Source: Moringa oleifera (taxonomy: Eukaryota > Streptophyta > Magnoliopsida > Brassicales > Moringaceae). From it: a DNA stretch of 64,000 nt. The position numbers and the translations under genes were made by a program. Under the pieces are notes generated by a model. It saw only the letters and a program-made list of their open reading frames with translations, did not search any database and was not told the origin of the DNA. The stretch lies in assembly GCA_021397835.1 (NCBI GenBank), contig JAJFZO010000094.1, positions 1,900,501 to 1,964,500 on the forward strand, given 5' to 3'. This document shows, piece by piece, positions 40,301 to 50,589 of this stretch (the first letter of the stretch is position 1; the number at the start of each line of letters is the position of its first letter).

Positions 40301-43300
40301 TAATGGGCTTATGGTTGGTATTTTCACATTAGTGTGGTGTCCACTTGAGATATCTTAGTTTGCAAATTTTCTTGGTTGGGAATTTTATTTGGTCAGTCAC
40401 CCCGATGGTGGTGCTCACAGCTTGGACAGGTCTTTTTGGAAAAATAGGCTTCATGAACAAGTGAAGTTTGCTGAGAATGAGTTTCTTTTCTTTTTCTTTC
40501 TCACTAAATCTTAAAACAGTTAACTTTGAAATTTTGCTAGAAAGCTCTTTGTTTTCACAATGATGAGTCAACTTGAGTGCTTCTGAGATTTTTTGTTATA
40601 GACATGTACTTGGGATCTATTGTATACCATATGCTATTTGGCTGTGCTTTTACTTTAGGAAAGCAGCTGAATCTACGTCAAAGTCAATTTGGCTAAGAAA
40701 AGGCTTGTTTTATTGAGTAGAAGTCTCAAATGAAGTAGATTAAGAAATAAAAGGTGAAGTCTTTTTAGAACTTACTTCAAACATTGAAGAAGAGAACACA
40801 ATGGTTCATCTGCTTTCTGAGATAAGGTAGGAAAAGAGAGGCCATTAGAAATTAATGTAGAGATCACGTTATAAGTTTGTTTCGTGATGGAAAATTTCTA
40901 AATTATTCGGCTCTTCCATGTACTCATATGATTGTTAAGTTTCTGTTATTACTAGAAAATGCCCTTATATATATGGATCTGACCTGCAATTTTGTCCATC
41001 ATAGACGCTAACAAAGCTGCGGTTTTCAAGGACTGGTTTCACTGATGCGGAGAAGGAGAACTTTGAAGTAACTACTCCTTATCTTAATCTCATTTTTCTC
41101 TTGCTCTTGCTTCAACGGAGAAATTGTTAATGCTTTGTGTTTTTGGGATAATAATGCAGAAACTGCTGAGAGCTGATGACTTCTATAGGATTAGACTTCC
41201 ATCCAATGTTTTGAGTCCTCCTGGAAGGGAGTATGTCATTTCGTCGGTGAAGGCAGTAAGTCGATCTTACACACCTTATTGTCAATTCCATTTTTGGAGG
41301 TGGTTATGTAGTTCTGTTTGAATTTTGCACTTCTTGCACAATTCCATTTTTGGAGGTGGTTATGTAGTTCTATTTGAATTTTGCATTGCTTGCTTAAGCT
41401 TGCAAAATAATTCAATTGCACCAGTTTTTGTTAGTACTTCTGGTTTCAGATTTTTTTTTTTTTCAGCATTTACTTGCTTATTAAACTTATATATGATGAG
41501 AAACTTGAAAAACGCATTTAGACGATATAAGTTGTAATGGTTGTTGTTTTATAGTCATGCCTGACATGAATTAAATAAAGTTTCTTCCTTGATCCTATTC
41601 TCTTAAATCTTTTTGTATGAATTGAGAAACAAGTTTGAGTGCCTTCATTCCTTGCACAAATTTGTTGAAACTTAACTCCATTGCACAAAAACCTGCTTTC
41701 TCGTTTCTCATGTCCAATTTCTGAATTATATTTTTAGTTTGAATAACCAGAATATTTGCAAACTAGGTCTAATATGATATTTGAAAGACTAATCTCAACA
41801 AGAACAATTTGTTTAACATCTTCATTATGGTATGTTATGCATTCAAATAAAATGCATGGTCTATTAGATGAGATGAATTGAAACAAACTGCATGTCTTTT
41901 CTATGGCTCTTCTTCTTCTTGGTTTTTTTGTTCTTACCATAAGTCTCTCATGTTAAGAAGTGATTTTGGTGGGGTGAAAACATTATTAAGCTCTTGAAGG
42001 GAGTATGACAGGGAGGCATTCCCAACTTTCCTTGGAAGGCTATTTTAAAAAGGGGGTGCTTCCCAAGGTGGCTTTTTTTTTTACTTGTGAAGCATCTTGG
42101 GAGGATCTTAACTATCGACAATTTTGAAGGAGAGACAGTTTGGTTAACCAGTGCTACCTCTCTATGTCAGATACCAGGACCCTTGATCATCTATTGTGTG
42201 GTGTTCTTGAATGAGACAACTGTAGGAAGTGGCTCTTTCAATCATTTTCATTTCTTGAGTGGTACCGGGGTTGGTTGGTACGAAATTTGTGCATGCTATG
42301 GGATTATTTTTGTTACTTTTTAAAGGTGTGGTAAGAAAGAAGTTGGAGGCCTTTTGAGGGAGTGGGAAGTATTGTTTGGCAATTGAGGGCACATTGTTTC
42401 ACACATTAAACATGTTGTTTGTAGAGCATTCTGTTTTGTATGTAGATGAAGAAGATCTTATAGTTTTATGCAATTTTTTTGATGTGGTTAATTGTACTTT
42501 AGGTGGCACTCCTTTTGGTACTCTTGTCATTAAACTTTTAATTGGCAAAAAAATTATAGAGAATTTCTGTAAGAAAATTGAAAGCTGATGAGTTTGAAAG
42601 CATAAGTTCTATTTTTCCTATGGTAAATTTAAAACAAAAGGCTAGGTGTGTGCTGATATCTTCTATCAGGTGCTACAATTTATGTACTCTTTTCCTTCGT
42701 GCTTTCATCTTCAAATAATTATTGTGGCTGAAAGTTCCGTATGGATCTGATTTTTGTTTTTGTTTGATTTCAGAGATGTCTTATACAAGAGGGTCTGGAT
42801 GAGCATTTCGTTATACACACGGTAATTTCTTATGTCTTGATAGCTTGAATGGTTGATTGATTTTGATGTCCTATCCTTTTGTTTATATTATAAGTTGGTT
42901 TCAATTCCCTAGGTTTACATTTTATCCCCTTTCTTTCTCCCTCTCTCTATAAGTCCTTTTGCCTTGCTCTCCCTCTCTCCCTCTTTTTTCATCAGTGGAT
43001 AATTGTTACTGTTCTCAAATATGTTAACAACTGATTTTCTTTTGGAATCTGGTGTATGAAGTTACATGTGACTCGTTATGTTATCCTATTGTTGGAGAAC
43101 GGGAGTTGAAGAATAGTACCAGATTCTGAATGTGGTTGTTTTAGAACTCACACTACTGTTTTTTCTTTTTTGGCTCAAATTATTTTCTGAATATGTTGGG
43201 TTCTGAGTAATGATGAGCACAACCATTTACGCTGGAGTCTTCCTGCTCATGGCCTTCATGGGTGCTTGGATTTTGATGGAATATGAAACTTGAGAGCTGC

Positions 43301-43647
43301 AAGAAAAAAATCTTATTATTTATTCTTCTCAAAGAGCAACAATAGGACTAAAAAAGAAGAAAAATGCCTACAGCCATGAGGAAGTTACCTTGAGACGAAT
43401 TGCATCTAATCCTTATGCTCCGAAGTTTTTAAGATTGAGATTGAGATGACATTTTAGAATGTCTTATTACTGGAGTTAGGATAAGATCCATCTGATTATC
43501 ATTCTGTGCCGATGTAACTGGCATTTCTTCTTGCTTCTTATTTTATCGTCGTCTTTATATTCCCCTTAATGGTCAGGTGGATGTGATATATTGAAATTTT
43601 TTAGGTTCTGTAGACAGTTACCTTCATATGTATATCTGCTCAAAAAA

Positions 43648-43679
<32 letters not shown>

Positions 43680-46600
43680 AACAGTTAGCCACTCATGCCC
43701 TCAGACCAAATGGGGTACCTATATAATGGGACAAAGACATTTAAGTTTACGTTGTTTGCAGTATCTATGGTTTCTGATATAAAACAATATCTCTGGTCAA
43801 GAAAGATCAAGTGCCTTCAATTGCAGCTGCTTTGTTGTGAGGAATTACAGAAGAGATTAGCGAGTGAGTGACGGTTATTTAGTATTACAAGTACCACCCG
43901 ATAAATCAGTGTTGTTGATGGTTTTAGAAATTTGTTTTCAATGGACTTCATAAGAGAATAGTTGTTAAAATTTGGAAAAAGAATTCTCTAGGACTGACCA
44001 GATAATGGTTTTAACATCATGCTAGTATCCTACAGCATCTGCCAGAGTACGATAAAATTATCCTGTTGAATCTTGGCATATGATGGTGATTATCTGGATG
44101 ATCTCTAACCTACATACTTGTAGTGTTGTTGTGTGTTGGGTATAGTTATTCTAGTGATGGTAATATTCATCTCAGCTGATAGAATAACACTGTTTTTGCA
44201 TGATGTTCTTATCCTCCCCTCTCAAGAAAAAATGAAACAATAATAATAAAAGAAAGAAAAAAATGGAAGAAAAAGAACATATTTTCTTTACATGATGTTG
44301 AGTGAGAGGACCATATACTTTGATGTGTCAAAAGATAGTGTCCTAGTTTCAGATGTTTGTAGAACTCTATTTTCTTGTGGTTAATTTTAATTTGATTATA
44401 TTACTGGTGAAACATAGAAAATCTTGGATTATATATATATGTATATAGCACCAAGGGGGGGCTTCCCATGTACAAGTATGGTTAGCTAGTTAGATGGTAG
44501 GAATTCCAAAAACCCCACTAGTTCTATTCTATTTACATCTTATTTACCAGTCACCGAATGTTTAATTGCAGTCCCCTTCTATCCTTAATTAGTGCTAAGA
44601 GAATTTCAACCCCTTCAAAAGCCTTATATTCCTCTCTTTCCACACCGTCCGAAAAATGGTTAAGGGGACTAGCGCCAGAAAGCTTTAGATATAGAAATAC
44701 CCTTCCAAGCTTTCAGCTATTTCACAACTGAACCGACCCACTGTTGCCTCAAAACAGAAACTGCGCTCTCGCAAACACTCATAGTCTAACTATACCACAG
44801 AAGGATGTGATTTACTGACTCACCCTGCATTTTGCAAAGAAAACATAGAAAATCTTGGATTATATTTTTGATGTGTCAAAAGATAGTGTCCTAGTTTCAG
44901 ATGTTTGTAGAACTCTATTTTCTTGTGGTTAATCTTTCTTGGATTATATTACTGACGAAACATGGAAAATCTTGGATATTATATATATATAGCACCAAGG
45001 GGGTGCTTCCCATGTACAAGTGTTGTTAGCTTGTTAGATAGTCGGAGTTCCAAAAACCCCACAAGTTCTATTCTATATACATCATATTTTACTAGTCACC
45101 CAAAAGTTTAATCATAGCCCCCTTCTATCCTTAATTAGTGCTAAGGGAATTTCAACCTCTTCAAAAGCCTTCTATTCCTCTCTTTCTATACCGTCCGAAA
45201 AATAGTTAAAGGGACTAGCGCCAGAAAGCTTTAGATATAGACATACCCTTCCAAGCTTTCAGCTATTTCAGAACTGAACCCATCCACTGTTGCCTCAAAA
45301 CAGAAACTGCACTCTCCCAAATTCTCCTAGTCTAACTATACCACAGAAGGATGTGATTTATTGATTCACCCTGCATTTTGCAAAGAAAACATGGAAAATC
45401 TTGGATTATGTTTTTGGTGGAACTTGGGATTATTAAATTCTGTGGTAGTATATTCATACTTACTTTAGATTTCTAACAGCATGGCATTTGGTCTCTTGTG
45501 GGGCATTGAGACTGTAATTATTTTAAGGCAAAACAGAGATGGTATTTAAGTTGTTTGTTTCTTTTACATGCCATGTTTGACTTTCTTTTAGAAGATTTCA
45601 TACTACTTGTAATTTCAAATGGCTGTGTAATATCTCTCCTTGTCTCTTTCATCAAATGTTTGCCCGCCCATACATATGAGGTTCACTTGAAAATGTAATC
45701 TTTTTTGCTTTATTTATGCTGGGTTTCATTTTAGGTGGTATAAAATAGTTAGTAAAGGAATCATTTATGTGTTGCAAAGAAAACTGCCCTGATGAATTTT
45801 ATCTTTACAACTTTATTGTTGGGTTTCATGGGAATACCCAGACCTATCCAGTGTTTCTTTTATTGCAAAGTCACATCAATCAGCATAAATAATCATACAT
45901 GGATATCAAATGATTAAGTTTTTTTCCCCCCTCTTTTATTACAGGAAGGTATTAATATCTTGGCAGTCAATTATGGTTCCCCTGGGGCATGCATATATCC
46001 TCGTCAATTGAGACTTGTAAGTCAGCCCTTTCTGTTTGGTCTTGTTTTTGAATTACAAGCTGCCTATAAAGATCATCAGATTTTGCCCTCTAGCCATCCC
46101 TTTGGATGTTATAATAATTTGAGGTCATGCTTCTAAGTGTCTGGGATCACAGTTGCCAAGCCTGAACAAGATTTATGATAATATCAATCTAGATTACTTG
46201 TTAGAACTTGGGCTCAAGGTATGATTACATCCAAAATTCATGTAGAGAAAGCTTTCTTATTTCCAATGGTAGTGCCATGATACAATGAATTAGATTTATT
46301 TGGAATGTCTATTAGTTTCATATTTCACTGAACAACTGATCATAGGAAGCCCACCTCATATGCATGTGGAGCTGCAGATCTTTTGGGCTAACTTCAGGTG
46401 TCATTTGGTAACAATTCTAGGTTCATGTTTATAAGAATAAGAACAGTGTCTCCTCTTTCTTTTCTCTGTTGTGTTTTGTCAATATCTTAAAAAAAAAAAA
46501 AAAAAAAAGGAATGAGGATCTTTGGTGGCATCAGCTGTTATATGGTTAGTGGAAACAAAAACAATGAGAGAAAAAAAAAAAGGGTTCAAACATGGGCCAT

Positions 46601-47790
46601 CTGGTGGCATCATCTGCTGACTGATTTTGGACCAAGTAAAGTAACAGGAAAGAAGAAGATAAGTAGCCATGAGGTTTCGTAGGCCTGAACTTCAGCTGCT
46701 TTGGTGTTTCATACCGGAGACGCATATGCTATACATGTCCAAGTTTGTTGATATTGTTTTTGCTTTCTATAGGTAAAAATTCTGTTAACAGTTTAGCAAA
46801 TTTCGATTCCATTTCTAAAACTTTGTAAACAAACACCTAAGTAAACTTCTGTCTTGTTATTTCTTTTAAAACAAAAAGGGGGAAAAGAAAACATTGCCAT
46901 GGGTCTCATCTGCTTGCAGTTAAGTCCAGTGTTCAGTGGCTGTGGACTGACAGTTGCCTAGAGATTGAGAATACATCATTTTATTTGCTTGACTTCTGTT
47001 GTACCCTGTATGAAAGCTGACCAATATGGACAGAATTGTCTGACAATTTTTGATCAAGTTCTTAGTTGCACCATTGATCTTGTGTGCATTTTGTTATCTC
47101 CATTTCAGCCTACTAAGTGGTCTTTCAACTCACGCACGGTTTTGAAGAACAGTGAGCAGGCGCCAAGGTATGGGAGTATGGACAAGGACAATGGACTATG
47201 TTTCTTTACCATCATTTATGTTGACCAAAGATTTTCGTTTTGGTAGAGGAGAAACCTTAGGGGAAGAAAAAACTGTTTTGTGCTGATGTTGGCACTGAAA
47301 TTGCTGTAATTTAGTACTTCAGTATCTTCTGAATAACAATCAAGCTAATCAAGGGTGCCTCTTTATCTGCATTAAAGACATTCTGATGCATTTTTCTTTT
47401 TCTTTTGTTGTAGAACACCAATGTTTGCTGAAGACATTCTAGGTGGGGTGGATGCAGAGGGAGAGGCTGCAAAGCCTCCTGAGAAGTCATTTTGGGCTAA
47501 ATATGTGAGTATTCAATTAATTTCTGAGAACTACCTGAAAAAAGGAGAAAAAGAAGAAACCACAAACTATTTATTCTTTAGTATGCTCCTCTTAAATCTT
47601 CGGATACTAAGCCACCTGTGATCTGTGTCAGTGGATGTATCTACTTCCACTTGGGTTCATAATCGTGAATGCGATGACGCAAGCAATGAATATGCCTGAA
47701 GAGCAGGCTGGTGGTCAGACAGCCTCCCAGGGACAGCAGTCAGGTGCAGTGATGCAACGAGGACCAAGTTCTGCGGTACGAAGAAGATAA
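37383..47790 (+). CDS. EMC10: ER membrane protein complex subunit 10 (EMC10)
   Basis: EMC10 is a single-pass subunit of the ER membrane protein complex, which inserts and stabilises membrane proteins. Eight in-phase exons are read: 37383-37679, 41005-41067, 41160-41255, 42774-42821, 45945-46016, 47109-47167, 47414-47504 and 47632-47790, giving 294 aa. The start MKKLAALLLTLFLFLSFTWA is a signal peptide. Exon 1 holds KIQFSLEHAFGDADFSPAGT. Later pieces are LRADDFYRIRLPSNVLSPPG, EGLDEHFVIHT, INILAVNYGSPGACIYPRQL, PTKWSFNSRTVLKNSEQAPR and PPEKSFWAKYWMYLLPLGF. The last runs into the C-terminal membrane span (about residues 243-257), then a Gln-rich cytosolic tail. All junctions are GT..AG. Introns 1 and 4 are about 3.3 and 3.1 kb and hold LINE debris. 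Confidence 0.92.
38395..39480 (+). mobile_element. Degenerate L1-type LINE fragment in EMC10 intron 1
   Basis: Broken plus-strand frames match the C-terminal end of plant L1 reverse transcriptases, including the zinc-binding RVT tail. Readable pieces are FLWENLGDEFKYHLVKWKIV near 38430, SLWKRVVGAKYGGMEGWW and VWEAIRKGWDIINHISGSKL at 38550-38690, and FSIKSLFRKVTSAQGGE, LWKLIWRVGAPPKMVFFTR and FTLPNGCFLWGEKN at 38970-39190. A weak 'ERNRGLLKG' stretch lies near 39400. Stops and frameshifts abound. The fragment is 5'-truncated and shares the strand of the host gene. Confidence 0.75.
39481..41004. other. Remainder of EMC10 intron 1
   Basis: This stretch, up to exon 2, includes an uninterrupted frame at 39790-40083 (+) of about 97 codons. 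It contains FMLKFLVDLKRDDAFWMSSF, which I do not recognise. No splice sites link it to EMC10. It may be further transposon-derived sequence. Confidence 0.3.
41285..41395. repeat. 56-bp tandem duplication in EMC10 intron 3
   Basis: The block starting attccatttttggaggtgg at 41285 is repeated at 41341 with only a few differences. It begins about 30 bp after the exon 3 donor. Confidence 0.85.
41985..42500 (+). mobile_element. Second LINE reverse-transcriptase tail fragment in EMC10 intron 3
   Basis: Translation of the plus strand gives FPWKAILK, then KHLGRILTIDNF. These match the conserved FPWKSIW...GKILTIDNL region of the L1 zf-RVT domain. Weaker zinc-finger-like remains (SLCQIPGP) follow, and then AIEGTLFHTLNMLF. 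There are stops and frame changes. Like the intron 1 fragment, it is 5'-truncated and in the sense orientation. Confidence 0.6.
43648..43678 (+). repeat. Poly-G run of 31 bases in EMC10 intron 4
   Basis: Thirty-one consecutive G residues follow six A residues. The duplicated copy of this intron near 51,340 has no such run, so it arose after the duplication or is an assembly or sequencing artefact. If real, it could form G-quadruplexes in the sense RNA and DNA strand. Confidence 0.9.
44435..44840 (-). mobile_element. Antisense 5'-truncated L1 LINE 3' end, copy 1
   Basis: The minus strand reads LCKMQGESVNHILLWYS, then SPLTIFRTVWKERNIRLLKG, the hallmark tail of plant L1 reverse transcriptases. 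It ends with YLYMGSPPLVLY and a TA-rich tail at the low-coordinate end. A 25-bp direct repeat flanks it at 44410-44434 and 44841-44865, as expected for a target-site duplication. Confidence 0.78.
44983..45386 (-). mobile_element. Antisense L1 LINE 3' end, copy 2
   Basis: This is the second copy of the LINE tail, created by the 548-bp tandem duplication rather than by a new insertion. The same intron sequence and the same target-site repeats (about 44958-44982 and 45387-45410) flank it. It differs from copy 1 by scattered substitutions and small indels. Confidence 0.78.
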
Positions 47791-48499
47791 TGTGCTCTCT
47801 TGCCTCCATTGTGGAAATGCACACGAAAGCAAGGGAGACAATGACGTTCAGAATTAATTACCCTTTGGCTCTTCAATTTGCTTGAATGATTTGGGCTAGT
47901 TTTGGATATAATTCAGTGATAATTCTTGTAGAAACCCACCAGAAATATAAACACTGAATACATCAATGTCATTGGGGTTCTTATATTTCTTGGTTTTTAG
48001 TTGGTTTTCTAATCAGGCTAAGCTTGTGAGGCATCATGGAAGCTTTAGTTGTAATTTCATGTCTCTGATACTTCTGATCAACACAGGTTCTGTGCTTCCT
48101 GCAAGTATGCTGAGTTAACAATGACGTCATATTTTTTCCTTCAATAGTTCATTTGGGTAGGGATTTGCAGAGGAAATTTGATGTGAATTGAGATTCTTAA
48201 AATTTATTCCAGCAGACCTGAAATGGTCTTCTGTATTACCAAAGTGTGTACTCTATATATTAAGAAACTCAAAATTAATAAAACAAACAAAAGCACGTCA
48301 AATTTATAATTTGAAAAAAACTCGGTAACGTGCGACCATCGCCCACGCGGTAAGCTTTCTCACATAATTAAAAATCCGTACTTAGCTGCCATACACTTAA
48401 TTAAGAGACGACGAGAACAATGTTTTCTGCCGTTGTTTATACAGCAACAGATAACAGATTAGGTTTTGTTCTCATAAGCTTCTGCCATGTCGTTATAGC
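47791..48499. other. EMC10 3' region and start of the duplicated block
   Basis: EMC10 3' untranslated sequence follows the stop. From about 47,960 the sequence (gtttttagttggttttcta, ggttctgtgcttcctgca) recurs at 60,400-60,560. This marks the left edge of the large segmental duplication. No gene is seen up to 48499. Confidence 0.6.
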
Positions 48500-49069
48500 T
48501 CAGTTTCTATCATTCTCTTCCTGGGGTTCTAAGTCGGCATCCTGAGCATTGTTGTTTTCGATGTTGTTGTTCTGGTTGGTAGAAGGCAAGGAGCCATCGT
48601 TGTGCAAGCCTGAAGACCAGACAATCAGCCTGAGTTCTCGTCCCAGCCGCCTGAGCCTATCTTGTAGCGAGTGATTGAGTACTGCAACAACAAAGAATTA
48701 ATCACTCATGTCATGTACGACTACTCAGCCAGGATTTGGCTGGTAGACTAATACTATTATTGACTGTCTTGAAGCTGGAAGTACCATTGCACTAGTTCTT
48801 CCAAAAATCTTGGGTCGGCCTCGTCTTCCACAGGAACCTCCAAATCGTCGTGCAATGAGTAGTTTTATGTGTTAGGAGCGGTGAAACCAACCTGATATGC
48901 ATATGTTCGTACCTGTACTCAAATGGATGTAAAGAAGTGATAACTTACCCGGAGGAAGATCAAACTCAGACTGATATCAGCAGCTTCATGCTCGAGGCTC
49001 CTCACTTTCCCCTGCAGTTCACATGTACGATTCATGCCTCTCTGAATGGAGTCCTGATGCGAGTTTGTG
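48500..49069 (-). pseudogene. Minus-strand copy of the unknown small gene, first exon missing
   Basis: Three exons align to exons 2-4 of the plus-strand gene at 53413. They are 49069-48949 (121 nt), 48837-48765 (73 nt) and 48681-48500 (182 nt, ending TGA). Exon 2 and exon 3 lengths are identical to those of the plus copy, and all frames are open. It reads NSHQDSIQRGMNRTCELQGK, VRSLEHEAADISLSLIFLR, DEADPRFLEELVQWYFQLQD and LNHSLQDRLRRLGRELRLIV. The donor after exon 3 is changed but still GT. The homology of intron 1 stops near 50,520, where EMC10-derived DNA begins, so no counterpart of exon 1 is seen. It may be a truncated gene or may have a new start. Confidence 0.6.
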
Positions 49070-50589
49070 CTGGTATCTCTATAAAGTCATGCATTTTGAT
49101 GTGATAATAATTATTGTAGGAAAGGTGCATGACAAAAGTTCACAGTGGTTGTTTGTGGGATGATGGATGAGCAAAGAATAGCCCGTGATACTCTTTTGAT
49201 ACTGCTTTTCTGGTTTGTATCTGGCATACCTGTGAAGAAATTGATAGGTAAAAGACAAGGAAAAGCAAGGAAGCACAGAGAAAATATTAGGGGAAAGAAA
49301 ATGATATATATAGAGAGAACTCAGCCAATAAATCCAACAAAACTCGAGGGAGTGGATGAACCATTCAAGGATATAAACAAAGCAAACTTGCGTGGTAATC
49401 ACAGGCAAAACAAAAGGAATCAATGTTTCTGCTGATTCTAAGAGAAGGCTTGAAGAGCATAATAGCTACCACAAGGTGCATTTTCACTTTAAATGACAAA
49501 TTTCTTTCATTCCTTCTTTATTTCATGTAATCAGCTTTCATCCATACTTGAATATCCATGTAATAACTAGGAAATACCATTCATAGCTTGTTTATTGCTT
49601 GTCATGACGTGATTAACCTTAATGTAAGTTCATCCTAGCATGCATATGTCCTCTAGATATGTAACTACTAGGACCATTTTGATGTAGTTGTAGGACTATA
49701 CTTGATTGATTATTGGTTTGCCATAGTCACTTTTCTTGTTGTTACATACATACATATATCTTCTGAGTTGCACGGTTGCTTGATTTAGAATGCGTATTTC
49801 TTAGAATTAACATCATAAAACATTATTCAAATTATGGGGCTTAGTTTTGGCCTAAATACATAAGGGGCTTTGTTTTCTTGTTTACAATCTTGTGCCCTGT
49901 CTTTATGAACCCTAAATCTCTTGAAGACTTGATTGACTCAGTGGTGATTCTTTAATTTTTCATTAGTAATCTTGTTCTAACTGTAAGTTTATTAGCAAAT
50001 AATTAAAATTTTTCTCGATATCTTTTTTCTTAAAATATCTTTGAAAACGAGGCTCTATGGTAACTCATACCTATGCTCACTCAATATAAATAATTTCTTT
50101 ACTTCTAAAACTACTATAATCTAAAATCTATTACTCTTCAAAATGATGTGGATCTCACATAATGAGAGAAACCAATTGTAAGTGAATTCTAAAGCTAGAG
50201 ATCATAATAGATACATCTAGAACTCTTTTATGGTAAGAGCTATTTTTTCTTGATAATAGTCATATGCAAAACTTCATAACAACATGATGGATTTTGATGG
50301 TTCAAATTTACTTTTTTCATATAGATTTATGAACTTTAGGCGGAGAAAAGAGTGAAATTTTATTCACCCATCATTAATTAACTCACCATATACATGAATA
50401 ATAGTAAGTCCTTTATCTTGTTGTCAAATTTTGGACATTTTCTAAGAATCTAAGATACTATGCCATGATTGTGACTAGATGATATTGTGATTCTAAATTA
50501 TCATTATTTATACCTGAGCAATTTAATGAACACATAATGTTATGGAACAAAATATTCCACATAAAAGAGAAAAGGTAGAGAAAAAGTAT
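49070..50589 (-). other. Intron 1 remnant of the minus-strand copy
   Basis: This region is the reverse complement of intron 1 of the plus copy. For example, the words at 50,330-50,520 (tttatgaacttt, aaattttggacattttct, gtgactagatgat) reappear inverted at 54,210-54,400. It forms one arm of an inverted repeat. Unrelated open frames at 49079-49435 have no recognisable product. Confidence 0.6.

Larger units (their letters stand above)
44321..45410. repeat. Tandem duplication, period 548 bp, in EMC10 intron 4
   Basis: Two copies, 44321-44868 and 44869-45410, each contain intron sequence (tgatgtgtcaaaagatag, gatgtttgtagaactcta) followed by an antisense LINE tail. The copies are highly similar. The homologous intron copy near 51,870 contains the intron part once and no LINE. 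This shows that insertion came first and tandem duplication followed. Confidence 0.88.

Noticed and set aside
43591..43782. Frame containing poly-glycine
   Set aside because: The Gly run is only the translation of the intronic poly-G tract.
49079..49435. Overlapping open frames of about 100 codons on both strands
   Set aside because: They lie inside the intron of the small-gene copy, their peptides look like chance frames, and the homologous region in the other copies is not open.
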